This document shows positions 1 through 28,300 of a stretch of 64,000 bases of DNA, piece by piece. Origin of the DNA: Synaphobranchus kaupii (lineage: Eukaryota > Chordata > Actinopteri > Anguilliformes > Synaphobranchidae); the NCBI GenBank assembly GCA_029718625.1, contig CM056385.1, positions 28,635,391-28,699,390 on the forward strand. The letters are read 5' to 3'. Every line of letters begins with the position of its first letter. Position 1 is the stretch's first letter. The notes beneath the pieces were generated by a model. The model saw nothing but the letters and a program-made list of their open reading frames with translations. It did not search any database and was not told where the DNA came from. A program made the position numbers and the translations under genes.

Positions 1-648
1 GCTGGCTTATTAACCATTCCAAGAGTTAAAACAAAACATGGAGGCAGCTTTCTGTTACTATGCCACGCACAGCTGGAACAAACTCCCAGAAGATCTTAGA
101 AATGTCCAAACTCTAACCACTTTTAAAACTAAGCTAAAAACATTAATGTTCTGCACCGCATATACTTAAATAAATACTGTTATCTGATTTTCAGTTGTTG
201 CTTGTTGTCTGTTGAGCACTTGAAAAATCCTCTATAATGCGGGGCAAAAGACCTCTATACGGGTGGCAGGAAGTCCTTTTGGTGTAGCCAAGGCAAAGTC
301 CTCCCACAGAGAGGCTAAGGGGCTAAAGAGCACATAGTATGCTTGTCTTATATTTTTATTGTATGTACTGTGTACAGCAGATAGCAGGTAGTAAGCTGAT
401 TGTTGTTGGAGTGTTTGTTGAGGTATTTGTCTTGTGGGCCCAACCAGTATTTTTGCAGCTTCTTATTAAGATTGTTTTTAACTGTTTAAACTTTTTATTA
501 ACATTGTTTCTAAACTGTTTTTAACTTAAGATTGTTTTCAATTCTAATTTACTTTTTATATAATGTCTTTCTATGTGTTATGTAAAGCACTTTGAGTTGC
601 CTTGTGTATGAAAATGTGCTATACAAATAAACTTCACTTGACTTGACT
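1..648 (+). mobile_element. 3' end of an L2-like LINE
   Basis: Bases 38-172 encode the C-terminus of a LINE reverse-transcriptase ORF, with a recognisable WNKLPEDLRNVQTLTTFKTK stretch before a stop at about 170. The upstream frame (TIPRVKTKHG, bases about 16-45) is shifted by one base relative to it, so the copy is dead. The rest looks like LINE 3' UTR and ends in the teleost-typical tail with GCTATACAAATAAA followed by CACTTGACTTGACT repeats. It lies in pygm intron 13, antisense to the gene. Confidence 0.75.
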
Positions 649-1277
649 ACTCTGACATCACGATTGGGGCGGGGGCAGAGTGGGGAGCAGAAAGAAAATT
701 TCAACCGTTAGAGGGCAGCACCAAGACACTTTTCTGCCAGTTTCTTGTGATATAGGATATTATTTCAGAATTGTTGAAATAACTGAATTAAGTTTAATTA
801 TAGGGTAGGCATACAAACATGTTTACAGCAAAAAAAAACATGATCTAGAGTTTAGTTACCCTTTAAAGAGTAGGGGAGCCAAACACAAGCTGATGTTAAC
901 CATCATTACTGAGGACCGTACCATATGAAAGGTCTGTATCATAGTAAAGGCTGAGAGCTCTAGAGCATTGCCTGTTTCAGTTGGACCACACAGCCCACTG
1001 TGACCATTAGGCCTTCCCTGGAGTTTCCCATGTTAAACTTTGTGAAGGCATATGACCCTCCTCTGTCTGTGCCACGGGGGGGCATTACACAGTAAAACCT
1101 TTAGTGTTCATTCAGAGCTGATGTTACACTATGCCTTTAGGCGTGGTTGGTGTGTTTACGGAATTTTCTGTGAGCCCATCAGCTAATTTGGCTCATTCGT
1201 GAAGTGACGGATTTGAAGAGATGTGCGGTGATGAATGGTAAAAGGTGTCAGTGCGCCCCCCTCTGGACGTTCCTGAC
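649..1277. other. pygm intron 13 remainder, nothing else identified
   Basis: This is non-coding sequence between the LINE tail and pygm exon 13. I searched the minus strand for phosphorylase exon 14 and did not find it, so that exon must lie beyond the left edge. No RNA gene or clear repeat ends were seen. Confidence 0.6.
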
Positions 1278-17980
<16,703 letters not shown>

Positions 17981-18059
17981 CTTCCCGATCGGTTTAAAAT
18001 AATCTGGATTACACAAAAACAAAAAAGTAACCAGTTAACCGGCAGCCACGCGTCACTCT

Positions 18060-18130
18060 TGCCCACACAAGACTGTCAAGCCACAGGGTTTTAAAGGAAG
18101 CATAATATATAGCCTATTTATCACAAGGCG
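18060..18130 (-). promoter_or_regulatory. Possible pygm core promoter
   Basis: About 120-135 bases upstream of the ATG the minus strand reads CTATATATTATG, with a second A/T box CTTTAAAACC nearer the gene. Either could act as a TATA element. This rests on position and composition alone. Confidence 0.3.
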
Positions 18131-18289
18131 GAGTCTCTCCAAAGCTCCCGACCAATCGACTGCCTGTCAGTGACCCCTCAAAGTTTGACAGCCTATAGCC
18201 TACCTTATTCACGACCGGTTACTCTAGCGGGACAATTAACAGAAAAATATAAATGCACACTCAAAACAATTTTGGTTGATCACCTCTGA

Positions 18290-18518
18290 TGATTATGCGG
18301 TTTCCCCCATTTAGTTAAGTCCACATGAAGACCAGCTTGGTTATTTCACAAAGTAGGAATATATAGTTAGCTGGATAACTGCACTGAGTAAAATCCAGAA
18401 TAGCTTTTTACTTCAGTACATGTCCCAGATTTGGCAGGGTTGCAGGTTTTACTCATGGCAGTTATCCAACCAACTCATTCAATGTGGACATAGCTAAATG
18501 GGGAAAACCGCATAATCA
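18290..18518. mobile_element. Fold-back MITE
   Basis: Termini TGATTATGCGGTTTCCCCCA and its complement TGGGGAAAACCGCATAATCA. Inner arms GTTAGCTGGATAACTGCACT and AGTTATCCAACCAAC also pair. The inner arms match the element at 45009-45159. It lies between pygm and sf1. Confidence 0.75.
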
Positions 18519-18997
18519 CACAAATTGTAATGACATCAGTAAATTTAGGAGCACTTAAATCTTTTATTTTTTACTAAAAATGACCAAATAATCAACAACA
18601 CATGGGCTTTAAAGTACATTTCCTTTGGGGAACCAGCAAAATTTACTTTTAAAAAGCGCAGCACTACAATTCCCAGCAAGCCACTCTCAAATTGGTTTTG
18701 ATTGATGCAACGTTAATGGGGAACACAGTTGAGGGTGGTACAGGACACCAAGGACTATTAATAGGGGGCCTAGCTCCTCCCAAAGGTCATGATATTTGAA
18801 AGACGTGCCAATGTGAATGTCAAGAGAAGAAACTTACCTCACAGCTAGCCACAGGCCACATTTACTGGCCACTCAATGTCAAGTGCTGCTAGTTTTTTAA
18901 GTAAATTTTTTAAATTTTAATTAAATTAAAAATAACACTGCTCATATGGGACAAAATAAACAGAATGCAAAAAATCTATTTGGTAGTTATATTCCCC

Positions 18998-19003
18998 TTT
19001 ATT
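18998..19003 (-). terminator. Candidate distal sf1 poly(A) signal
   Basis: AATAAA on the minus strand, 3.05 kb beyond the sf1 stop and about 1 kb before pygm exon 1. Tandem AATAAA at 21415-21424 is a nearer alternative. Confidence 0.35.
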
Positions 19004-21884
19004 ACAGCTGAAAAATAAAAGATAACAGAACGAACGAGTACGTGACATATGCATGTGTACTATATACAAAGGTTATCCGTTTGAATGGGGCAACACATTA
19101 GGCAGTTACGCTGAAAACAGGGCAAGCAAGATTTCTGGTGCAGAGATCACAAAGAAATATGACCAACAAGCCATGCTGGTGGTGAAGTCAGATGGGGGGG
19201 GGGGGGGGGGGGGGGGGGTCAATGACCAGTCACCAGAAAACCTGCACAGTACCTTCAACTTATTTCCATGTTGAAATGATTACCATTTTTTTTTTCTAAA
19301 TCGAAAATCAGGCAGACAGTAATTGTGCGTGGCAACTGGTCAGCGGACCACAAATCTGACCAGGACAGGAGGGCCGGCTTGATTTATACAAAAATAGTTG
19401 TGTATTACCGTCAAGAAAGAGGAAAGTCATAGAGGGAAAAAGAAATACTTTTAGACTGCTGAAAACCACAGGCACATAGCTGACAGCCCAATTAAAAAAT
19501 AGACACTTTAAAATGTTACACTTCAGGGCCTGAACTCCATCTCCACACCAAGAGACACGAGACAAAAACAAGCCTGAATCAAGGGAAATCACTCGCTACA
19601 AAGAGAAAAATAAACAACGTGCCACAAAGGTACACTGTGTTGTCCGAAAAAATCCAGTTGGAGACGTGCAGATTGCACACTAGGATCCTGGCAGCAGGGG
19701 GGTGGGGCGGGCAGGCGATGTGCACAAAAAAAAAAAAAAAAAAAAACTACCTGCATTCAGAGGTCCACTCACTCCAGAGGATAACAGTTCCAAATGCTTA
19801 ACTTGCATTAAACACTAAAGATTTCACAATCAAAATGAAAGCCAACAATTCAGGTTTGACAGAGGCAGAAACACTTATCAAATTACAAAAATAAAATTGT
19901 CAAAAAAAAATTTAAATTTTAAATTTACAAATTCAAGCCCAGCAGATTTTTATAGGCAAGAAGCAATATACCAGTACATACCAAAAACTAGTGCTAGTTC
20001 TTCTGAGCTATGAAACACTCAAATATAATTCCATGACCAAGAGATAAATGTACAGCTGTTAAGAATATCAACACGATAGGATGTTTCAAACCAAAGATGC
20101 GGTTATATTTGTGCCAAGGTATTGTACTTTTCCACTCATCACACAACCACAAGTGAAAGGCGCAGAAGAGGCCGTCGTTCGTGGAAACCAGAGCCTGTTG
20201 CAGAATTACTCAGTCCACAGAATCATGTCATTATTTTAAATATTCACTTGAGCCATATAATAAGTGACTTAAAAGGCCACTTATTATAAATCTCCCTACA
20301 GGTGTGTGTGGGGTTCTCCATTCAAACAAAACAGCCTGATAAATCACAGGGATTTGAAATAGCCTCCTCTTTTACTTTTTGTTCTTCCTTATTTATTGCG
20401 GTTTGATTTGAGGCAGAAAAAAATAAATAAATGGAGGCGAATTTGATCCGCTCAGTGGTGAATCCTCGGACGTGCTGGCAAATTTGAGCCCCGGTTCCCA
20501 TGGCATCACTGAAGTCTCAACCCTCACCCTTTCCCAAATCCAGCATGTCAAATAATTCTCCATGGCAATGAAGATGGTGAGCTCCTTAGTTCCTTAGACA
20601 CTCTGCATCCTTGTCTAGGACAGATATCTCGCACTGAAATGCCGGAGAGCCGTAGCATTGTCTGGTTTTTGGAGCGTTTCAAGCAGTTAGGTGCTTTATT
20701 TAAGCTCAATGACTAGAGTCCACAAACATTGGTTTCTAGGCTGAATTGCTACCGACTGAAAGGGAATCAGAAACAACTGCAGCTTCCATTTGGAATGCCG
20801 ATACGGTGCTGGCCATCGGATCAGTCCAGAGAATCTCTGCTTACAGCTCAACATTTCTCACTCAGGGGCCTCAACATTTAGCAAATGATTCCAAAACGGA
20901 ACAGCTTTTAAGTCTAGCTGTCCCCTCCGTCCCGGTTTCAGTGAAATTACAAACATTTCTACACAAACTGACAAATTGACTTGGTTTAATTTCATCACAG
21001 AAATGAAAACAAAATTAAGAAAATCTGTGATTTTCCACAAGAGACACACCACGATACTGTAACCCTTCAAACTCTTAAAATCACTCATTTCAAAACACTC
21101 ACAGTCTCCAATTTAAGGAACCCAGGTTATTTATTCAATAACAGGGAGACCAGATGAAATAAAGGGAAAAGATATGCACACTAACTGAAATCCAGAGGCC
21201 CCTGCGATCCTCGATCTGTAAAATAGTTTTAAACTTAAATTTGTTCAAATGAAACCCTGCACCAAACAGTGAGCACCCCTCAATACAATATCAGGATTAT
21301 CACACCCAACAGCACTGTATGCTGGGGGGGGGGGGCATTTTTATCCAAGCAATAATGCCTAACCCTTTAAAACAGGCAATAAGTTAAGCAAAATGTATAA
21401 TTCAGTCACATTGATTTATTTATTTGCTGTTGTCAGAGCGCTACCTACCTCTATAACAAAAGGGTTTATAGATTATGACAATCTAGACACAACAAATGGG
21501 ATGGGGAAAGGCATTGTGGGCAGTAGGATTACAAGGACACTGTATAAGTAGAAGGTCATTGGTTCAAATCTCACTTGGGGCACTGCCATTATTTAATTCA
21601 AAGGGTTTACTCAATATGACCAGCTTTAGTTAAATACCCAGCTGCATGGATAACAGATTTAGTTTTTTCTCGTTTTAAAAATATGTTACAGAAGTCCCCC
21701 TGAATAATGACATCTGCTAAGCAAATACAGAATAAAAAAACAAAACAAAAAAAAAACAGAGCTAAAGAGCTTACAGGTACATTTTCTCCTTTTAAAAATG
21801 AAGACCTTGGCATCGTGTAGATCGAGAGCTGAACCCCAACAGCCTGTTTTGTTTGAACAGTGGTCTTCTGTAAGGCAGTCCCTA

Positions 21885-21925
<41 letters not shown>

Positions 21926-22046
21926 TATGTGTGTGTGCGCGCGCGCGCGCGCGCGTATGTGTGTGTATGTATGTGGAAAAGTGTTATGGGTGCTGCTGTG
22001 GCTGTAAGCCTCATCGGATTGGGTGGTGGAAGGGGTCAAAGGGGGC
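19004..22046 (-). other. sf1: Probable sf1 3' UTR / intergenic DNA
   Basis: No coding exon is supported here. The stretch is largely free of the mobile elements that fill surrounding DNA, which suits a long 3' UTR. It contains a 25-base G run (19194-19218), an A run near 19725, tandem poly(A) signals at 21415-21424, and a TG/CG alternating tract at 21886-21973. The true transcript end cannot be fixed from sequence. Confidence 0.4.
21886..21973. repeat. Alternating (GT)n-(GC)n tract
   Basis: Uninterrupted purine-pyrimidine alternation including a GCGCGCGCGCGCGCGCGC core flanked by GT repeats. It begins about 70 bases past the sf1 stop, so it would be in the 3' UTR. Confidence 0.95.
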
Positions 22047-22378
22047 TTAATTCTGTGGGGGTGGAGGAGGAGGGGCTGGGGGCATGCCAAAGGGAGGCAT
22101 ACCGGGGACCCCCATGCCCATCATGGTCACAAAGTTAGTGGGGTCCATGGGCGGAGGAGGGGGCGGAGGGGCGTACATCATGCCCGCTGATCCAGGGGGC
22201 GGGGGTGGAGGGGGCGGTGGTGCGCCCGGGGGCAGCGGTGGCTGGACCCCCGGGGGAGGGGGCACCATGGACGGTGTGCCCATCGGAGGGGGGGGCTGGG
22301 CGGAGCCTCCTGCTGTGGCCTGCTGCTGCTGCCAGGGGGGCAGGTTACCCGAGCCGGGGCTGGAGGTGGTGATGGTGT
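22047..22378 (-). CDS. sf1: sf1 exon 12, C-terminus and stop
   Basis: Encodes [20 protein letters not shown], a long Pro/Met-rich tail with [20 protein letters not shown], and the end PPPPPPQN followed by TAA. The acceptor is tgtag. Open throughout. Confidence 0.95.
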
Positions 22379-25300
22379 CTACAGGAGGGAGAGACAGTGA
22401 GAGAGAGAGAGATAGAGAGGGAAAGAGACCAATAGCATTAGCATGCAAGTAGCGTGCTCAAAGCAACAGTGCCTATGCTTCAGCGTCTAAAGCAGGGAGA
22501 CAAATGCAATATAAACAGGATTTGCCTTTAAAAGGTGCTTCTTTAACAAACAGAATTCAAAGCATGCTACTCACTCTGTTGCCAGGGCAACGGGGCGCTC
22601 GTGCCCATGCTGCTGGCAGGGGGGGGTGGTGGGGCCTGCTGTTGCCATGGAGGCAGGGGAGCGGACGGAGGCGGTGGCGGCTGGCCGTTGGGGGGGCGGC
22701 GGTGGTGGCGGCATCAGGCCCATAGGGGGCATCAAACCTTGAGAGAGGAGAGAGGATTACCCAGAGAATACGGCTTCATCGACCGGAAGGAGCGTCTGCA
22801 TGCTTTTTGGGGGTATAGAATAGAATAACTTATTTTCCCGCTAGGGAACTTCAGTTGTAGGCCTGGTTTTTGCCCAATTTTCTTTTTATGTTTCCACTGT
22901 AAACAATCTTTGTTGTGGTGTGTCTGTAAAAAGTGCTATACAAATAAAACAGAATTGAATTTTAATTGCCGCTTCAGATTAACATGACCGCTACCAAAGC
23001 CGAACTTCAGCACGTCCTAAAGAGCAGCCTGTTTATCCTGTCAATACCCAACATTCAATGCTATGAAAGGCCGACCGTGGCGCCCGTCCGAACTCTCCCA
23101 GCCTGCCCCTGTGCTCACCCATGGGCGGGGGTCCGTGGGGCCCAGGGCCCTGGTTCATCGGGGGAGGGGGCGGCTGCATCCAGGGGGGTGGGGGGCCGTT
23201 GTGGCTGTGGGGCATGGGGTGCCCCCCCATGTTGGGCACGGGCGGCGGGAAGCTGTGATGGCCTCCGTGACTGCTGGGGCCACTGTGTATGCTGGGAAAA
23301 TGCCTGTTCTCAGAGTGGCCAGACGACATCCACGGCGGGCGGCTCTGCGGAGAGGAGAGATTCATGAGGACCCCCTAGGGTGGGGCCCCGTTCCCCCCCC
23401 CCAGCAAAACAGAAAAACAAAATACCCTTTGAAGGATGTTTGGCAAATATTTCAATGTTCCCTTTCTGCTAAAGGATGTCTGGTTTACACATCATTAATA
23501 AGTACACAGTATGGCCAAAGATACGCACTTGTGCCAAATGGCTGCAACCTGTAAGTTAATCCATTACATAATGAAATCATGATTTAGTCTACAGTTGAGT
23601 CTAGAGTGTTGGATAAAGACAAAGAGATGGTCCTTCAGCAACACGGCCATTTTAGAGGGCTGTAAGACCAGTTTGGTTAGTGAGCTGGGGGAGGGGGCGG
23701 AGCCACTCACCGGTGGGCCCTGGTTGCTGTTGTGTCCCGAACCGCGGTGGCCGCTGGAGGAGTTGTGGGAGTGGCCCCCAGAGGAGGGGACGGGGGCCTC
23801 CCCGAGCTCGGCCATAAGGGACAGGTACTCCTTATCCATTCGCGCACGGTCCTGGGCCGACTGAGGTTCCCCTGCCCGGGGGGTGAAAGTACTGCGGACA
23901 GGCACACGCACAGTTAGCCAGGGATTCCCCAGAGTGACACACACCACACACTCAAGGTCCTTTCAGTTCCCTACTCCCCCTGAAATGAGCGGTCCCCACA
24001 AACAGCACACGAGGTGTATGGTGCTTCTCACCAGTATAAAAATGGCCTCAATTTCCAAGAAAACAAATTCCTCCCCAGAATCAGCTTTTCTCACCCCAAT
24101 TCAAACCACAGCCATTTCAATTAGAATGTGATCCTGAATCAGTTCTTCTCAACGCCAAATAAAACAAAAAACATAAATCAAATGCTTTTAAAGTACTTTA
24201 AAACGTAGAACTAGTTCTGTTTGAATAAAAGTAACTTATTTTCTTTTTTATGAAGTTTGAGTTTATTTATACATTTTAAGGCTGGATAACAATGATTTAC
24301 CTGGTGAACTTGCAGTCAGAGGAAATATGGCCAGCGCCTCCACACTTGGTGCAGACGGTCGTATTGGTGATGCTGCGGGGTTCAGAACTCTGCCATGGCC
24401 TCAGGATCCTAAAGGAGACAAATGATGGTCATCCATTAGCCATTAAAATGGCCAAAAACAGTAACATCCATTAGCTATTCAAACGGCTACAAACGGTAAC
24501 ATTCATTAGCCATTCAAATAACCACAAACACCCATTAGCCATTCAAATGGCCACAAACAGTAGCATCCATTAACTATTCAAATGGACAAACACTAACATC
24601 CATTAGCCATTCAAATGGCCACAAATGGTAACATCCATTAGCCATTCAAATAACCACAAACACCCATTAGCCATTCAAATGGGCACAAACAGTAACATCC
24701 ATTAGTTATTTAAATGGCCACAAACGGTAACATCCATTAGCCATGCACATAGCCACAAACAGTAACATCCATTAACCCCTTCCTGCAGATGGCAAATTTG
24801 GTCAATTCTCATCTATTTAGGGGGTGCTCTGTTTAAGGCTTTATAACTCCAGGTGTGAGCATCACATAAACTTGGTAAATGGCTTAAATGAAACACAGGT
24901 GTACCATTTACAATACAAACTTAGATTTGTTTATTTTCATTATTTAAGTCAAAATAAAGTATCACAAATGCAAAGAAACTTTGGGCTTTTCACAACTTTT
25001 CTGGCATACGATCAGGCTATTGTTGGGTTTATCTTGTTGCTTTGACGGAATTCTAATTTTATCTGAGGAATAAATATATTTATGAACTCAAACATAGATG
25101 CTATTGTCCACTATGGCCCGCATGGGTAGGTATAGACTAGGTGGGGGTTGCTTGTTAAAAGGACTTGCTACTGGAAAATAGTGACACAACTCTGTATTCA
25201 GCAGAAATTGTCAAGAATGGTCTAGCAATAAAGTGAAAAACAGAGTTTTTGATTGCCACTAAGAGTTTGGCTGCAGGAGCAACGAATGTCTCAGTTGAGC

Positions 25301-28300
25301 AAAATGCCGGCATCATTATCACTAGGCATCTGCGCAAAGGGGTTAACCATTCAAATGGACATAAACACTAACATCCATTAGCCATTCAAATGGACATAAA
25401 CACTAACATCCATTAGCCATTCAAATGGCCACACAGTAACATCCATTAGCCATTCAAATGGCCACAAATGATAGCATCCATTAACCATTCAAATGGACAC
25501 ACAGTAACATCCATGAGCCATTCAAACGGCCACAAATGTTAACATCCATTAGCCATTCAAATGGTCACAAACGGTAACATCCATTAGCCATTCAAATGGC
25601 CACAAATGATAGCATCCATTAACCATTCAAATGGACACACAGTAACATCCATTAGCCATTCAAATTGCCACAAATGTTAACATCCATTAGCCATTCAAAT
25701 GGTCACAAATGATAGCATCCATTAACCATTCAAATGGACACACAGTAACATCCATTAGCCATTCAAATTGCCACAGAGTAACATCCATGAGCCATTCAAA
25801 TGGTCACAAACGGTAACATCCATTAGCCATTCAAATGGTCACGAATGGTAACATCCAATAGCCATTCAAATGGTCACGAATGGTAACATCCAATAGCCAT
25901 TCAAATAGCCAGAAACGGTAACATCCATTAGCCATTCAAATAGCCACAAATGGTAACATCCATTAGCCATTCAAATGGTGGTGGGGTGCTGCTGTGATTT
26001 GGGAAGCTGTCATCCATTTTTATTTTATTTTATAATAATAATAATGCCTGCCATTTACACCGATCAGCCACAACATTAAAACCACTAACAGGTGAAGTGA
26101 ATAACATTGATTATCTCGTTATTTTGGTTCATTATATCCTTTCAAACTCAAAGTGCTAGAGTACAGAACCAAAATAACAACGAGATGTTGTTATTCACTT
26201 CACCTGTCAGTGGTTTTAATGTTGTGGCTGATTGGTGTAAATAGCGCCTTTCTCGACACTCAAAGCGCTTTACTGTGATGATGGGCAAAAACATTAAATA
26301 TCTTTTCTTTGTACTGTTTTCAATTAAATATGTAAAAGAGAATTTACAAATCACTGCTTTCTGCATTTATGTGCATTTTACATACCATCACAATTTTTTT
26401 GGAATTGGGTTTGTACCATAAATACAATAATGATTTTGATTTCAAAACGGGGGGACAATGATTCTAGCTGTGCCTTTGCTGTCTTTTAAAATGTCTTTTC
26501 CTATGCAGAGGCAGGGGCGTGGGGACGGTACCTGTTGTCGTCCTCACGCAGGGTGCCGTTCAGCCTGGCCAGCTCCCTCAGCTGCATCTTGCGCAGGTCG
26601 TTCTGGTCCTCCGGAGTTTCAATGCCCTGCTTCAGAATGTTACGGATCTGCAAAACAAATGCAACGCTAGTGAAAAGAGTTGTAATACTAACAGGTCAAG
26701 CATGGAGAATGACTTGTTTCGCAAAGACAATCCCATCCATCTGTGCATTTCTTTTACAATTGCAAAAAAATATTTAAACTGGGCAAGTACACCAACTAAA
26801 TGCAGTGTTTCCCCTATATGCACCTTGCAGCGGCGTTACGCCGCTTCTGAAATATGACCGCCGCTGCTGAATTATAAAAAAAAAAAAAAACTTTTTTGTA
26901 AACAAAACAATCCACTCTCTCCCCTTCAAAATGCTGGAGTAAACGGCCTTGTAAACGTTTTAGAGTAACGTAAAAACGTTTTAAACGTAAAGCGCTTTCA
27001 TGGAAAAGTTGCTGTCATAAACTCATTTGAAATGCGATTGTGTCCAAACTTTCTAAGCAAAGCTAACTTTCAGCAAGGTCGTATATGGCCAGTGCTAGCT
27101 AGCGAATGCAGCTGTTCTGACGAGAGAAGGCCATAGATGTACAACATTTTGAAGTGCTGGACTGCATTCGGATCCAAAATTAATGCTTTCTTCCTGTCAT
27201 TCCCTTCCCTTGCTTCAATGTGAATTCCCTTGAATCAAGGGAAGGGAACAACAGGAAGAAAGAATTAAATTCGGACCTGAACGCAGCCCAGTAGTCATGG
27301 GCGTAGGATTATGGGGGGAAACGGGGGATGTGTCCCCGCCAATGTTTGGAGAGAGTCGAATTGTCCCCCCCAACCATAATTGATCCCTCTCCCATGTAAA
27401 GCTTACAGTCAATAAAGACTGCAACAACGGTAAAAATGACTTAAATTTATGCGGAAAGATATGTAACGCCCGTAAACATAGTATGAATTATTGACCCACC
27501 CCCTCGCTACTTCAAACAGTAGCAATGGTTTATCTCATGGCCACGACAAGTTTGAGTTTATGAAAGCCCAAATGGGATATGTAGTCAAGAATTAGGGGTG
27601 ATTGCTCAAGCCGATAATACTATGGACTTCAATTCCCGTAACCCAGTGTTTTAGCCTGTGTTTTGTGTAACGTTATGGATATGTTATAATCAGGTTGGTT
27701 GTAATGGAGAAGTCAGACCGCAAAAAAAGACGAGAAACTTCACGGAGTATGAAATCGAGACGCTCGTTAGAGGGGTAGAGCAGATGGTTTGTTGGTGTAT
27801 AGGCGGCCTTTGCTACGTTTCACCTAAAACAGTCCTCTCAACTGAAAATCAAATCAAAATCCCCACAGTGAATAAAAGAACCGCCGCCCCAGAAGTTTCC
27901 CCATTCAGGTAGGCTAGGCTACTGAAGGCGCTGTTCCTAACCTAGCTAACTACTGCTTATTTCTCTACAGTCTATGCCTTATATATACGTTAAAAAAAGT
28001 ACATGTTTTTTCAAGCAATGTATTACAGCCGCGAGTGCGATAACGTTAGGTAGCACTGTGGAAATGTCGACGTTGCTCGACAATTGAAGAGAATTTCTTC
28101 AGGGTTCATCAGAAAACAGTTGTAGCTTCTTAAATGTAGGCTATTTGGTTCCTTAAAATGTTTATTGCCCTGCAGTGCAACATGAGGCTGATGTATTCGC
28201 AAGCGGCGACACTGTAATTAGCCTAATTTAGAAGTTCAGAGAAATGTGAATACCGCAATTGGGATGTCGACGACTACCACTATAGGCAGTGGTTCTTAAA

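Noticed and set aside
21798..22007. Cys-Val repeat protein encoded by the TG tract
   Set aside because: Microsatellite translation with no homology or gene structure.
22084..22452. Plus-strand Gly-rich open frame of 122 codons
   Set aside because: It is the antisense shadow of the Pro-rich sf1 exon 12.
24430..25978. Regular repeats resembling a CRISPR array
   Set aside because: Units are tandem without unique spacers, lie in a vertebrate intron and have no cas genes nearby; it is a minisatellite.
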